Part shown: positions 17,571 through 27,368 of the stretch, one piece after another | Layout: every line of letters starts with the position of its first letter | How positions within the stretch are numbered: position 1 is the first letter of the stretch | Origin: Janthinobacterium lividum PAMC 25724 | Lineage (GTDB): Bacteria > Pseudomonadota > Gammaproteobacteria > Burkholderiales > Burkholderiaceae_D | DNA length: 64,000 bases | Direction of reading: 5' to 3' | NCBI GenBank assembly: GCA_000242815.2 | Contig: AHHB01000036.1 | Coordinates: 186,001 to 250,000 of the forward strand | The notes under the pieces: model-generated | Database searches by the model: none | What the model saw: the letters and a program-made list of their open reading frames with translations, nothing else | Told to the model about the DNA's origin: nothing | Position numbers and translations under genes: made by a program

Positions 17571-17692
17571 CAAAAAAAAGCCCGCTGCGAGAGCGGGCTG
17601 AATCTATTTTCTTGGAGGAGAATAGAGGAGACGAGTCAATTATGCTGCACCGCGACATATCAATCCAATTGATTGTTGGAATGATAGAAATA
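17571..17692 (-). ncRNA. Candidate small RNA element, copy 4
   Basis: Fourth copy, on the minus strand. It has the TATTTCTATCAT start block, the CAATTGGAT core, the GTCTCCTCTA segment and a hairpin TTCT...AGAA presenting CCTCC in its loop. The terminator AGCCCGCT/AGCGGGCT (17579-17586, 17592-17599) is followed by eight T residues. It shares the CCTCC-loop subtype with copy 3. It lies 3' of the tail-specific protease gene. Confidence 0.55.
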
Positions 17693-17725
17693 CACCAGAC
17701 GGATAACTCTCCTTCTCGCCAAAGC

Positions 17726-17792
17726 TGGGGTCAGTCACTTCCTGATCGGAATGTGCTCCATTGAAGCACATTCCCCCAGAGGGTCTGACCCA
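17726..17792. repeat. Compound palindrome (REP-like)
   Basis: The inner perfect 10-bp stem is GGAATGTGCT (17748-17757) with AGCACATTCC (17765-17774). The outer arms GGGTCAG and CTGACCC lie at about 17728-17734 and 17785-17791. It sits just after the stop of the protease gene. The GGGTC-GACCC outer sequence resembles the palindrome at 40487, suggesting a dispersed intergenic repeat family. Confidence 0.55.
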
Positions 17793-17798
17793 AGTTCC

Positions 17799-20066
17799 TT
17801 ACTTCGCTGCCGTCACCGGCGTCGCCTTGATGTCCGCGCCATGTGGCAAGACCTTGGACGCCATGCGGGTATCGGCTTTGATCAGCGTCACTTCGTCGGC
17901 CAGGATGCGCGCCGCTTCGTTCAGCAGCACGTCCTTGGCGCTCTTCGCGGCCGTTTCAGCGTCCAGTTCGGCGCTCAGGGCCCGCTCATCGCCTTGCAAG
18001 CCGTCATCGGTACGCAAGGAGCCCTTCACGGCGGCGATCTGCTTGGCCGTCTTGCTGGCCGCTTTCGCACCCTTCAGTACATCTTTCGGATCAGGAATCA
18101 CCACCAAGTCATCGGCAGGATTGGCAATCTGCGCGATCATGCGTTTTTCACGCGCCTTGGCACGCGCTTCCTGGACATCGCGCTCCTTGCGCCGCACGGT
18201 TTCATTGAGCGAAATTTGATTTTCCTTGCGCTGCTTGACGACCAGAGCGATGTCATCGAGCAAGTACTGGAAATCCTTGTCCTTGGCCACGCGCGCTTCA
18301 TGTTTCTTGTCGAGCAGCGACACGATTTCCTTCAGGTCGCCCGTCGGCATGTATTGCGCCGGCTTGATGGCCACCCATGGCAGGGCATTCTCGTAGCTCG
18401 ATTCGCCGAAGTTTTCCGTGTCCGACATGGCTGGCAGCTTGATGTCAGGGGTGACGCCGCGCAACTGCGTGGTGCCGCCATTGATGCGGAAGAATTGCGC
18501 GATGGTCATTTTCAGCTCGCCAAAGCGGGCTTTTTCGCTGCCGCCAAAGCGGTCGAGGTTAAACAGGGTCTGCACCGTGCCCTTGCCGAAGCTGCCTTCG
18601 CCGATGATGACGCCACGACCATAGTCCTGCACTGCGGCGGCGAAAATCTCGGAAGCCGAGGCGGAGCCACGGTTGATCAGCACGCCCATCGGTCCATCCC
18701 AGGCCAGGCCCGCATTGGTATCGCTTTCCACATCGACCTTGCCTTCGGCATTGCGCTGCATCACCACAGGCCCCTTGCCGATGAACAGGCCCGTCAGTTC
18801 GACCGCTTCATTGAGCGAGCCACCACCGTTGTTGCGCAAGTCGATCAGCACGTTGTCGACCTTCTCCTTCTTCAACTCGCCCAGCAAACGGGTGACGTCG
18901 CGCGTGGCGCTCTTGAAATCCTTGTCGCCACGGCGGCGCGCTTCGAAGTCCTGGTAGAACGTCGGCAAGGAAATGACGCCGATGCGCCGCTTGGCACCAT
19001 TTTCTCGCACTTCGATGATCGATTTCTTCGCCGCCTGCTCTTCCATGCTGATTTTCTTGCGCACCAGCGGCAAGACCACGTGCTTGGCGTCCGGGCCGGC
19101 ATCGGCCGGCAAGATGTCGAGGCGCACGGTGGAATCCTTGGCGCCACGGATCAGCTGCACCACATCGTCGATGCGCATGCCCAGCACCTCGACGATGGGA
19201 CCGCTTTCGCCCTGCCCCACGCCGACGATGCGGTCGCCCACTTTCAGCTTGCCCGACAAGCCGGCCGGGCTGCCCGGCACGACTTCGCGCACCACCGTGT
19301 ATTCATCGCGCGTCTGCAGCACGGCACCGATGCCTTCGAGCGACAGGCGCATGGCGATGTCGAAGTTATCCGAAGCGCGCGGCCCCAGGTAATTGGTGTG
19401 CGGTTCAATCGACATGGCGTAGGCGTTCATGAAGATCTGGAACACGTCTTCGCTGTTGAGCTTGCGCGAACGGGCGGTGTAACCTTCATAGCGCTTGTCC
19501 AGCGTCTCACGGATAGCCTTGTCTTCCTTGCCCGCCAGTTTCAGACGCAGCCAGTCATTCTTGACACGCTTGCGCCACAGGTCGCGCACTTCTTCATCGT
19601 TCTTCGGCCAGGCGGCCTTTTCACGGTCGAGCTGATAGCTCTCGTCGGCAGTAAAGTCGAACTTGGTTTTCAGCAATTCACGCGCATACGCCATGCGCTC
19701 GTCGAAACGCTGCTGGTACAGGTTGTAGATGGCAAACGGCGGCGTCAAGTCTTCATTGATGATGGCGTCGTCGAGCTTGCTGCGCAGCGGCGCGAAACGG
19801 TCGATGTCGGCTTGCACGAAGAACAGTTTCTCCGCGTCCAGGGACTTGAAATAGCGGTCGAAGATTTTCTCGGACATGGCGTCGTCGAGCGGCGTCGGCT
19901 TGTAATGGACGCGTGTCAATACGCGCGATGCCCACAGCGCGGCCTGCGTTTGCTGGGCCAGTGGCTTCATGGGGGTCGCAGGGGCGACGCCCTTGTCCGT
20001 CTGGGCTGCGCCAGCGTGGGCTGACATGGCAAGCACCAGGGTGACCAGCATCATTTGCTTCTTCAT
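17799..20066 (-). CDS. prc: Carboxy-terminal processing (tail-specific) protease, S41A
   Basis: A 755-residue periplasmic protease. A signal peptide (MKKQMMLVTLVLAMSAHAGA) is followed by the Prc N-terminal domain, a PDZ domain at about 250-330 (GIGAVLQTRDEYTVV..VPGSPAG), and the S41 catalytic domain with GSASASEIFAAA and the Lys of IIGEGSFGKGTVQ, which form the Ser-Lys dyad. A DUF3340-like C-terminal extension follows. Prc degrades or trims proteins with non-polar C-termini and is involved in cell-wall hydrolase turnover. The length fits E. coli Prc (about 680) with a longer charged tail. The start at 20066 has GGAGACGCCG upstream. Confidence 0.94.
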   Translation of the reverse strand: MKKQMMLVTLVLAMSAHAGAAQTDKGVAPATPMKPLAQQTQAALWASRVLTRVHYKPTPLDDAMSEKIFDRYFKSLDAEKLFFVQADIDRFAPLRSKLDDAIINEDLTPPFAIYNLYQQRFDERMAYARELLKTKFDFTADESYQLDREKAAWPKNDEEVRDLWRKRVKNDWLRLKLAGKEDKAIRETLDKRYEGYTARSRKLNSEDVFQIFMNAYAMSIEPHTNYLGPRASDNFDIAMRLSLEGIGAVLQTRDEYTVVREVVPGSPAGLSGKLKVGDRIVGVGQGESGPIVEVLGMRIDDVVQLIRGAKDSTVRLDILPADAGPDAKHVVLPLVRKKISMEEQAAKKSIIEVRENGAKRRIGVISLPTFYQDFEARRRGDKDFKSATRDVTRLLGELKKEKVDNVLIDLRNNGGGSLNEAVELTGLFIGKGPVVMQRNAEGKVDVESDTNAGLAWDGPMGVLINRGSASASEIFAAAVQDYGRGVIIGEGSFGKGTVQTLFNLDRFGGSEKARFGELKMTIAQFFRINGGTTQLRGVTPDIKLPAMSDTENFGESSYENALPWVAIKPAQYMPTGDLKEIVSLLDKKHEARVAKDKDFQYLLDDIALVVKQRKENQISLNETVRRKERDVQEARAKAREKRMIAQIANPADDLVVIPDPKDVLKGAKAASKTAKQIAAVKGSLRTDDGLQGDERALSAELDAETAAKSAKDVLLNEAARILADEVTLIKADTRMASKVLPHGADIKATPVTAAK

Positions 20067-20561
20067 CGGCGTCTCCGAAAATTAGTTAAATCACTCCAGG
20101 CGGCGCAACTCTACATGCGCCAGCGAGCAAGACAGTAAGGGGAGTACACGACTGGTCTGCACATTATTCTACAGGATACGCCCTGCCAGTCTTCCGTGGA
20201 GTCGTAGTTTCTTCCTGCAAGCTTAACCGCGGATTAAAGGCGGCGTCTCATTCATTACAAAGTGAAACATTCCGAAGTGAAATATTCGTCAGGATGGGCG
20301 TGCACCGCAAGCGAGGACTAAAAAAATGAATCACACCAACCCTAACAAGTCAATTAAATTGACTGTTCATCCTTGATTTAGTCGATATTTTTCGCAAATA
20401 AATGATTCTTACGGGAAATACTTAGTAACAAAAGGTAAGCAACATGCTATCATCACACCCTTAAATTCGGCTTGCATGTGTACAGCACCAAGCAAAAGCA
20501 CCTCTGCTGCAAGCGCATTTCCCACCAGATCCCCTCCCTGCATGTCATGTCATGACCAGGA
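20067..20561. other. Divergent promoter region, prc/chemoreceptor
   Basis: About 495 bases with no gene. It must drive prc leftward and the chemoreceptor rightward. The right half is AT-rich. An 8-bp inverted repeat AGTCAATT-A-AATTGACT at 20348-20364 is a possible operator. Confidence 0.5.
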
Positions 20562-22568
20562 ATGGCCGAGCTGATTACCCTTTGCCAGACTCAAACTATG
20601 CCTACAATTTTGTTCTCACCCCGCCACTGGAGTGTCGGGGGAAAAATTACCGTCTTCACATTTTTCCTGGTCAGCCTGATCCTGGCCAGCCTGACTTCCC
20701 TGATGAGTAGCTATACCTCGCGCGTGCTCGAACAGCGCGCCGAAGCGGCTATCATTAGCGAGCTCGATAGCGTCATGACGACGACGGAAGTATTCCATAC
20801 TGCCATGGTCAACGAGGCGGCCAGCTTCGCGCGCCTGTTCGCGGCCGAATTTCCCGGCCCGTTCGCGGTCGATACGGGCGCCATGGTGGCCGTGGCTGGC
20901 AAGGCCACGCCGGCCCTGGCCAATGGCGGCAAGGTGCTCAACCTCGACACGGCCATCGTTGACCGCTACACGACACAGACGGGCGTCATCGCGACCATCT
21001 TTGCCGCCAACGGCGATGAATTCGTGCGCATCAGCACCTCGCTGAAAAAACAGAATGGCGAACGCGCCATCGGCACCCAGCTCGACCACAACCACCCCAG
21101 CTACGCCCCCTTGCGCGCAGGCAAAAGCTTCGTCGGCATGGCCACTTTGTTTGGCAAGCAATTCATCACCCAGTATGACCCCGTGCGCGATGCGAGCGGC
21201 AAGGTGGTGGGCGTACTGTTCATCGGTCTCGATATCAGCAAGAATCTGGCCATGTTGAGAGATAAGATTCGCCAGATCAAGATCGGCCAGACCGGCTATA
21301 TCTATATCGTCGACACGGCGCCCGGTGCCAATTATGGCCACCTGGTGCTGCACCCGAATCTTGAAGGCAAGAGCGCGCTCGAGTTCAAGGACAGCGATGG
21401 CCGCCTCTTCATCCAGGAAATGCTGGCGCAGAAGAACGGCGACATGCGCTACACCTGGACGGCACCGGGCGAAACGCTTGCCAGCGCGCGCGAAAAGCAT
21501 CTGTATTATCGTCAATTCAAGGATTGGCAATGGGTCATCGCTGGCGGCACGTTCACCGACGAGATCACACAAGAGGCACGCCAGTTGCGCAACCAGCTGG
21601 CCATTTACGGCTTCCTCGCCCTGCTCATTTTTGCCATGCTGCTGTACTGGCTGGTGCGCACCCTCGTGGCGCGCCCGCTGGCCACCGCCGAAAAGGCTGC
21701 CGCGCAAATCGCCGCCGGCGACCTGACGGTGCGCCTGGAAACGAGCAGCCACGACGAAATCGGCCGCCTGCTGCGCGCCATGAACAGCATCAGCAACAAC
21801 CTGTCGCAAGTGGTCGGCAATGTGCGCGGCAGCGCCGGGCAAATCGCCACGGCGTCTGGTGAAATCGCCAGTGGCAACCTGGATTTATCGAGCCGTACGG
21901 AACAGCAAGCCAGTTCGCTGGAAGAGACCGCCGCCTCGATGGAGGAACTTAGCTCGACCGTGCGCCAGAACGTTGATCACGCAAAACAAGCAAGCCGGCT
22001 GGCGCACGACTCTTCCAGTCTGGCAGCCGAAGGCGGCGCGGCCGTGGCGCAGGTGGCCGCCACCATGGACGCCATCCGCAGCTCATCGGGCAAGATCGCC
22101 GACATCATCGGCGTCATCGACGGCATCGCCTTCCAGACCAACATCCTTGCCTTGAACGCGGCCGTGGAAGCGGCGCGCGCCGGCGAGCAGGGACGCGGCT
22201 TTGCCGTCGTCGCCACCGAGGTGCGCACCCTGGCGCAGCGCTCGACGGCTGCCGCGAAAGACATCAAGGATTTGATCCAGGCATCCGCCGGCACGGTGGA
22301 CCTGGGCCACGCGCAAGTGAGCCAGGCCAGCGCCACCATGGATACCGTAGTGGCCAGCGTGCAGCAAGTGAGCACCATCATGGCCGAGATCGCGCAGGCG
22401 AGCGAAGAACAGCGTAGCGGCATCGAGCAAGTCAACCAAGCCATCGCCCAGATGGACCAGGTAACCCAGCAGAACGCGGCCCTGGTGGAAGAAGCGGCTG
22501 CGGCCGCCGACGCGCTGCAGGAGCAGGCACAGGAGCTGAACCAGGTGGTAGGTGTGTTCAAGCTGTAA
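20562..22568 (+). CDS. Methyl-accepting chemotaxis protein with Cache sensor
   Basis: A 668-residue chemoreceptor. TM1 is at about residues 28-50 ([19 protein letters not shown]). A periplasmic Cache domain follows (about 55-340, with [21 protein letters not shown] and [15 protein letters not shown]). TM2 is at about 350-370, then HAMP (about 370-425) and the methyl-accepting signalling domain with the conserved hairpin tip [20 protein letters not shown]. The ligand is unknown. The start could be the ATG at 20562 or the one at 20598 (MPTIL); neither has a clear ribosome binding site. No che genes are nearby, so it feeds a pathway encoded elsewhere. Confidence 0.95.
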   Translation: MAELITLCQTQTMPTILFSPRHWSVGGKITVFTFFLVSLILASLTSLMSSYTSRVLEQRAEAAIISELDSVMTTTEVFHTAMVNEAASFARLFAAEFPGPFAVDTGAMVAVAGKATPALANGGKVLNLDTAIVDRYTTQTGVIATIFAANGDEFVRISTSLKKQNGERAIGTQLDHNHPSYAPLRAGKSFVGMATLFGKQFITQYDPVRDASGKVVGVLFIGLDISKNLAMLRDKIRQIKIGQTGYIYIVDTAPGANYGHLVLHPNLEGKSALEFKDSDGRLFIQEMLAQKNGDMRYTWTAPGETLASAREKHLYYRQFKDWQWVIAGGTFTDEITQEARQLRNQLAIYGFLALLIFAMLLYWLVRTLVARPLATAEKAAAQIAAGDLTVRLETSSHDEIGRLLRAMNSISNNLSQVVGNVRGSAGQIATASGEIASGNLDLSSRTEQQASSLEETAASMEELSSTVRQNVDHAKQASRLAHDSSSLAAEGGAAVAQVAATMDAIRSSSGKIADIIGVIDGIAFQTNILALNAAVEAARAGEQGRGFAVVATEVRTLAQRSTAAAKDIKDLIQASAGTVDLGHAQVSQASATMDTVVASVQQVSTIMAEIAQASEEQRSGIEQVNQAIAQMDQVTQQNAALVEEAAAAADALQEQAQELNQVVGVFKL

Positions 22569-22618
22569 AAGACGGCCCGGTGCTATGATGGCGCATACCA
22601 TTCAAACCCGGAGACGCG

Positions 22619-22891
22619 ATGCACAACGACTACGTTTTGATAGCCCGGCTCATGATACCCACGGATGCGCACGTCATCCGCGGCTGCCTGGCAGCGGCCG
22701 GCATCGACGTCATCCTCACGGACGACCAGCACATGCAGGCCAATTTGCTGCTGGCGCCCGCCATCGGCGGCGCGCGCGTGCTGGTGCGAGAACAAGACTT
22801 GCAGCGCGCCCGTGACATCCTGGCCGCCTTCGAGCGCGGCGATTTGGCGCTGGCAGATGATGCCGACGTCGGTGCGCCGGCGGCCGAGTAA
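22619..22891 (+). CDS. DUF2007 small protein
   Basis: A 90-residue protein matching the DUF2007 pattern, a putative signal-transducing domain with a ferredoxin-like fold. It reads YVLIARLMIPTDAHVIRGCL, then VILTDDQHMQAN and RVLVREQDLQRARDIL. The role is unknown. It starts at an ATG with GGAGACGCG upstream. It ends two bases before the convergent thymidine kinase gene, with no terminator between. Confidence 0.85.
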   Translation: MHNDYVLIARLMIPTDAHVIRGCLAAAGIDVILTDDQHMQANLLLAPAIGGARVLVREQDLQRARDILAAFERGDLALADDADVGAPAAE

Positions 22892-22893
22892 GC

Positions 22894-23442
22894 CTAAGAG
22901 TAGAAACAGCGTCCGCACGCCTGGCGGTAACGTTCGTTGCCGCCAATACTGATCTGCTCGCCTTCCTTGATGCGGCGCCCCTGTTCGTCCACGCGGATGT
23001 TCATCGTGGCCTTCTTGCCGCAAGTACAAATATTCTTCAATTCCTCGATATCGTCGGCCAGCGCCAGCAAATAGGCCGAGCCAGGAAACGGCTCGCCCTT
23101 GAAATCCGTGCGCAAGCCATAGCAGATGACGGGCACGCCCTTCACTTGCGCCAGCTGGTGCAATTGCTGTACTTGTGCCGTGCTGAGAAATTGCGCCTCA
23201 TCGACCAGCAAACAAGCCACCTGGGCAATATCGTTGAGGAAATTCGTGTCGGCATCGAAGATATCGACCTGGCGCTGCGGCCCCAGGCGCGAAGTGACCC
23301 GGCCCACGCCATAGCGGCTGTCGATGGCCGCCGTGTACAGGCGCACCTGCTGGCCCTGCTCTTCATAGTTGTGCGCGACTTGCAACAAGGCCGTCGACTT
23401 GCCCGCGTTCATCGCGGAATACCGGAAATAAAGTTTTGCCAC
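22894..23442 (-). CDS. tdk: Thymidine kinase
   Basis: A 182-residue type II thymidine kinase that phosphorylates thymidine to dTMP for salvage. I choose the GTG at 23442 because it gives the family's N-terminus (M)AKLYFRYSAMNAGKST, which includes the P-loop; the frame extends ten codons further from a TTG. DEAQFL near residue 80 carries the catalytic acid region. The lasso and zinc site appear as TCGKKATMNIR and ACGRCF, giving four cysteines in two CXXC-like pairs. It lies convergent with the DUF2007 gene. Confidence 0.95.
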   Translation of the reverse strand: MAKLYFRYSAMNAGKSTALLQVAHNYEEQGQQVRLYTAAIDSRYGVGRVTSRLGPQRQVDIFDADTNFLNDIAQVACLLVDEAQFLSTAQVQQLHQLAQVKGVPVICYGLRTDFKGEPFPGSAYLLALADDIEELKNICTCGKKATMNIRVDEQGRRIKEGEQISIGGNERYRQACGRCFYS

Positions 23443-23733
23443 CGCAGCCTGCCCTGTCTGTTTGATTTTCAATACGATTTAGTATCTTTTCGAGGCGTGA
23501 TTATAAATCGCAACGCGACGCTTGCGGCAGCTTAATACGCGTGTCATTGGCGCGGCAAGCGGGCCAAAAACGGCGCATACTCGCCAAGCGCACGCCGCCA
23601 CCGATATGCGCAGGATGTATATGCAAGCATACAAACATTCGTTCGCCGCGCCCGTCCAGCGGCCTACACTGCGCGGCATGGAAGGCGGCCCGGGACACAA
23701 TCGCTGGCCGCTGTTTCCCTGACAGGAGCGAAC

Positions 23734-25131
23734 ATGAATGATCGAATGCCATCCCCATCTCCACTCCAGCCGCCAGCGCTATACAAGCTGATCGGCAATA
23801 CGCCACTGGTCGAAGTGACCAGGCTGGACACGGGCCTATGCCAGCTGTTCCTGAAGCTGGAATCGCAAAATCCTGGCGGGTCCATCAAGGACCGCATCGG
23901 CCTGTCCATCATCGAAGCGGCTGAAGCCGACGGCCGCTTGCAGCCAGGCGGCAGCATCATCGAGGCCACCGCCGGCAACACCGGCATCGGCCTGGCGCTG
24001 GTGGGCCGCATCAAAGGCTACCGCGTGATTTTAGTGGTACCCGACAAGATGTCGACAGAGAAAGTGCTGCACCTGAAAGCGCTGGGCGCAGAAGTGCACA
24101 CCACGCGCTCGGACGTGGGCAAGGGCCATCCCGAGTACTATCAGGATTACGCGGCGCGCCTGGCGCGCGAACTGCCGGGCGCCTTCTTCGCCGACCAGTT
24201 CAACAATCCCGCCAACCCGCTGGCGCACGAAACGGGCACCGGACCGGAAATTTGGCAACAGAGCGGGCATGACGTCGATGCCATCGTCGTCGGCGTCGGT
24301 TCGTCCGGCACCCTGACGGGCCTCACGCACTACTTCCGCAAGGTGCAGCCCAAGCTCGAATTCGTGCTGGCCGACCCGCAAGGCTCTATCCTCACCGAAT
24401 ACATCGAATCGGGAACAGTGAGCGACACCAGCGGCTCGTGGGCCGTCGAAGGCATCGGCGAAGATTTCATCCCCGCGATCGCCGACATGCACAGCGTGCG
24501 CCACGCGTACACCATCACCGACCAGGAAAGCTTCGACAGCGCGCGCGCCCTCCTGCGCGCCGAAGGCATCCTCGGTGGTTCGTCCACCGGCACCCTGCTG
24601 GCCGCCGCCCTCAAGTACTGCCGCGAACAGAGCACCCCCAAACGCGTGGTGACTTTTGTATGCGACACGGGCACGCGCTACCTGTCAAAAGTCTACAACG
24701 ATGGCTGGATGCGCGACCAGGGCTTATTGCAGCGGGCCGTGTCGGGCGATTTGCGCGACCTGATCGGGCGCCGCTATGACGAGGGCGATGTCGTCAGCGT
24801 GGCGCCGGGCGACACCGTGCTCACCGCATTCAACCGCATGCGCGCCAGCGACCTGGCGCAGCTGCCGGTCATCGATAGCGGCCAGCTGGTCGGCATCGTC
24901 GACGAATCGGACTTGCTGCTGCACGTGTCCGGCAACGCCGCCCATTTTGCATCGCTGGTGGGCAGCACCATGACAACGCAGATCGAAACACTGGCGCCGT
25001 CCAGCGGCTTGCCGGCCCTGCGCGCCACCCTGGAGCGAGGCTTGACGGCCGTCGTCGCCGATACTGACGTCTTCTATGGCCTGATTACCCGCTTCGACCT
25101 TCTCAACCATTTACGCAGGACGCTATCTTGA
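23734..25131 (+). CDS. cbs: Cystathionine beta-synthase
   Basis: A 465-residue PLP enzyme of fold type II that joins serine and homocysteine to cystathionine. The PLP lysine lies in NPGGSIKDRIG (residue ~55), the cofactor phosphate loop in GSSGTLTG, and the substrate loop in EATAGNTGIGLA. The C-terminal ~120 residues form a pair of CBS domains (GDTVLTAFNRMRASDLAQLPVI and following). AGGAG stands 8 bases before the ATG. It overlaps the next gene, and together they form the reverse transsulfuration pathway from homocysteine to cysteine. An O-acetylserine-dependent variant cannot be excluded. Confidence 0.92.
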   Translation: MNDRMPSPSPLQPPALYKLIGNTPLVEVTRLDTGLCQLFLKLESQNPGGSIKDRIGLSIIEAAEADGRLQPGGSIIEATAGNTGIGLALVGRIKGYRVILVVPDKMSTEKVLHLKALGAEVHTTRSDVGKGHPEYYQDYAARLARELPGAFFADQFNNPANPLAHETGTGPEIWQQSGHDVDAIVVGVGSSGTLTGLTHYFRKVQPKLEFVLADPQGSILTEYIESGTVSDTSGSWAVEGIGEDFIPAIADMHSVRHAYTITDQESFDSARALLRAEGILGGSSTGTLLAAALKYCREQSTPKRVVTFVCDTGTRYLSKVYNDGWMRDQGLLQRAVSGDLRDLIGRRYDEGDVVSVAPGDTVLTAFNRMRASDLAQLPVIDSGQLVGIVDESDLLLHVSGNAAHFASLVGSTMTTQIETLAPSSGLPALRATLERGLTAVVADTDVFYGLITRFDLLNHLRRTLS

Positions 25132-26309
25132 GCCAGCACACCATTCGCAAAAGCCATCTCGCCACGCGCGTCATCCATGCTGGCCAGTCGCCCGACCCGT
25201 CGACGGGCGCCATCATGGCGCCCATTTACGCCACCTCTACCTTCGTGCAGGACAGCCCCGGCGTGCACAAGGGCCTCGATTATGGCCGCTCGCATAATCC
25301 CACGCGCTGGGCGCTCGAACGCTGCGTGGCCGACCTGGAAGGCGGCAGCGCTGCCTTCGCGTTCGCCTCCGGCCTGGCCGCCATTTCATCCGTGCTCGAA
25401 TTGCTCGACGCAGGCAGCCATATTGTCGCCGGTGACGATATGTACGGCGGCACCTACCGTTTGTTTGAACGCGTGCGGCGGCGCTCGGCCGGCCATGCGT
25501 TCACCTATGTCGACCTGACGAATCGGCAAAACCTGCTCGCCGCGCTGCGCCCGGAAACGAAGATGGTGTGGGTCGAAACGCCCACCAACCCGATGCTGAA
25601 ACTGGCGGATTTACGCGCGATTGCCGAGATCTGCCGCGCGCGCGGCATCATCGCCGTGGCCGACAACACCTTCGCCAGCCCGCTGGTGCAACGCCCCCTG
25701 GAACACGGTTTTGACATCGTCGTGCACTCGACGACCAAGTATTTGAACGGCCACTCCGACATCATCGGCGGCATCGCCATTGTGGGCGCAGAAGAGCACC
25801 AGGCGCAATGGCGCGAGCAACTGGGCTTTTTGCAAAACTCGGTGGGCGCGATTGCCGGGCCGTTCGACAGCTTCCTCGCCTTGCGCGGCGTCAAAACCCT
25901 GGCCATCCGCATGCAGCGCCACTGCGCCAGCGCGCTGGCGCTGGCGCAGTGGCTGGAACAGCAAAAGGAAGTGAAAACCGTGTTTTATCCGGGCCTGGCG
26001 TCGCACCCGCAACACGCGCTGGCGCAGCGCCAGATGGACGGCTTCGGCGGCATCATCTCGATCGATCTCGACACCGACTTGGCGGGCGCGCGCCGCTTCC
26101 TGGAACGCTGCGAAGTGTTCGCCCTGGCCGAAAGCCTGGGCGGCGTGGAAAGCCTGATCGAACACCCGGCCCTGATGACGCATGCCAGCATTCCCGCCGC
26201 ACAGCGGGCCAAGCTGGGCATAGGCGACGGCTTGATACGGCTGTCGGTGGGAATTGAAGACCTGGAAGACTTGCGCCATGACTTGCGCACCGCGCTCGAT
26301 GCAATTTGA
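25128..26309 (+). CDS. Cystathionine gamma-lyase-type PLP enzyme
   Basis: A 393-residue enzyme of the Cys/Met metabolism PLP family. The catalytic lysine is in VVHSTTKYLNGHSD (about residue 205), with the cofactor contacts YGRSHNPTR and VWVETPTNPML. The start codon is TTG, overlapping the cbs stop (TTGA), so translation is coupled. Paired with cbs it most likely splits cystathionine to cysteine, 2-oxobutyrate and ammonia. A cystathionine gamma-synthase activity is less likely in this context. The 2-oxobutyrate formed can yield propionyl-CoA, which would feed the methylcitrate operon at 37-45 kb. Confidence 0.9.
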   Translation: MSQHTIRKSHLATRVIHAGQSPDPSTGAIMAPIYATSTFVQDSPGVHKGLDYGRSHNPTRWALERCVADLEGGSAAFAFASGLAAISSVLELLDAGSHIVAGDDMYGGTYRLFERVRRRSAGHAFTYVDLTNRQNLLAALRPETKMVWVETPTNPMLKLADLRAIAEICRARGIIAVADNTFASPLVQRPLEHGFDIVVHSTTKYLNGHSDIIGGIAIVGAEEHQAQWREQLGFLQNSVGAIAGPFDSFLALRGVKTLAIRMQRHCASALALAQWLEQQKEVKTVFYPGLASHPQHALAQRQMDGFGGIISIDLDTDLAGARRFLERCEVFALAESLGGVESLIEHPALMTHASIPAAQRAKLGIGDGLIRLSVGIEDLEDLRHDLRTALDAI

Positions 26310-26397
26310 TCAGCCCCACTGCATCACACGCCGCGCATAAGGCAGGGCCGACTTCCACGGCCGTCCTGATGCTGGCTTAGCCTGCACTACGGCAAGA

Positions 26398-27234
26398 TCA
26401 GGAGGCGTCGATCAACGCGGCAATACGCTCGTTGAGCGCCACGTTTTCCGCCTGCAGTTGCGCATTGCGCTGCTGCAAGCTGGCGATCTCGCCGCGCAGG
26501 CGCGCCACTTCGGACGGCTGCTGGGCAGCGTTTTCCGCCCACGGCTCATTGCCCGTCTCGGGCGTATCCCCAGATACATGCACCTTGGGCGTGCGCGCGA
26601 TGCGCGTGGCGGCGCGCTGTTCGCGGACTTCCTTGGCCGCCTGGCGCAGCAGTTTCTTGCCGCCGGCGACGGCCGCCACCTGCTCTTCCGGCGGCAGCGA
26701 TGCCACGGTCGCTGCGGCATTGATGGAAATGGTGCCCGAGCGGACCGCGGCCACCAGTTCCGGCGCGGCCGCCTTCTGGATCTTTTCGATCTGGCTGATC
26801 TGGTTGCTGCTCAATCTGGCCACCTTGGCCACCTCTTCGCGCGTGCTCATGGATGGCTTGGGCGCGTTTTCGCCTTCGGGCGCATCCTGCGCGCTGACAG
26901 GCGCCGGGCTGCGCGCGGCAACGATCTCCTTCTTGCGCAGGGCCAGCACGCCGCGCTGGAAGTCCGATACACTGCGGCGCGCCAGGTGATTGTCGATCAT
27001 CCACAGCATGACATCGTCGAGCGAGATAAAGCTGGTGTTCTGGATGGTCTTGAATTCGATGCCGTGCTGGCGGCAGATGGCGTAGCGGTTGTGGCCGTCG
27101 ATCAGCACGTCGTTCCACAGCACCAGCGCGTCGCGGCAGCCCTCGGCCAGCAGGCTGCGCTCGAGCGCCGCGTATTCGCTGGCGGTGAGCGGGTCGATAT
27201 ACGACTGCAGCACCTGATTGATAGTGATATTCAT
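26398..27234 (-). CDS. ParB-like partition/nuclease-domain protein
   Basis: A 278-residue protein. The N-terminus (1-90) resembles a ParB/sulfiredoxin domain with LIDGHNRYAICRQHGIEF. The middle (130-210) is a KorB/ParB-type HTH region (SSNQISQIEKIQKAAAPELVAAVRSGTISINAA). The end is a coiled coil (LRGEIASLQQRNAQLQAENVALNERIAAL). The ATG at 27234 has AAGGACAACC before it. It stands alone without a parA, so it is not a chromosome-partition pair. Such orphans usually come from plasmids or phages or act as transcription factors. Confidence 0.8.
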   Translation of the reverse strand: MNITINQVLQSYIDPLTASEYAALERSLLAEGCRDALVLWNDVLIDGHNRYAICRQHGIEFKTIQNTSFISLDDVMLWMIDNHLARRSVSDFQRGVLALRKKEIVAARSPAPVSAQDAPEGENAPKPSMSTREEVAKVARLSSNQISQIEKIQKAAAPELVAAVRSGTISINAAATVASLPPEEQVAAVAGGKKLLRQAAKEVREQRAATRIARTPKVHVSGDTPETGNEPWAENAAQQPSEVARLRGEIASLQQRNAQLQAENVALNERIAALIDAS

Positions 27235-27368
27235 GGTTGTCCTTAGTAATGCGGCGCGATGGTCCGCACCGGCACGCATGCTACACCATCGGCCGCCGCT
27301 GGCCGGGTAAAATCACGGCGACACCGATCGTCCCCATCGCCCACATAGATCACCACACCACCGAGACC

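Noticed and set aside
17751-20024. 757-codon plus-strand open frame opposite the protease gene
   Set aside because: Shadow frame; the minus-strand gene has all Prc motifs.
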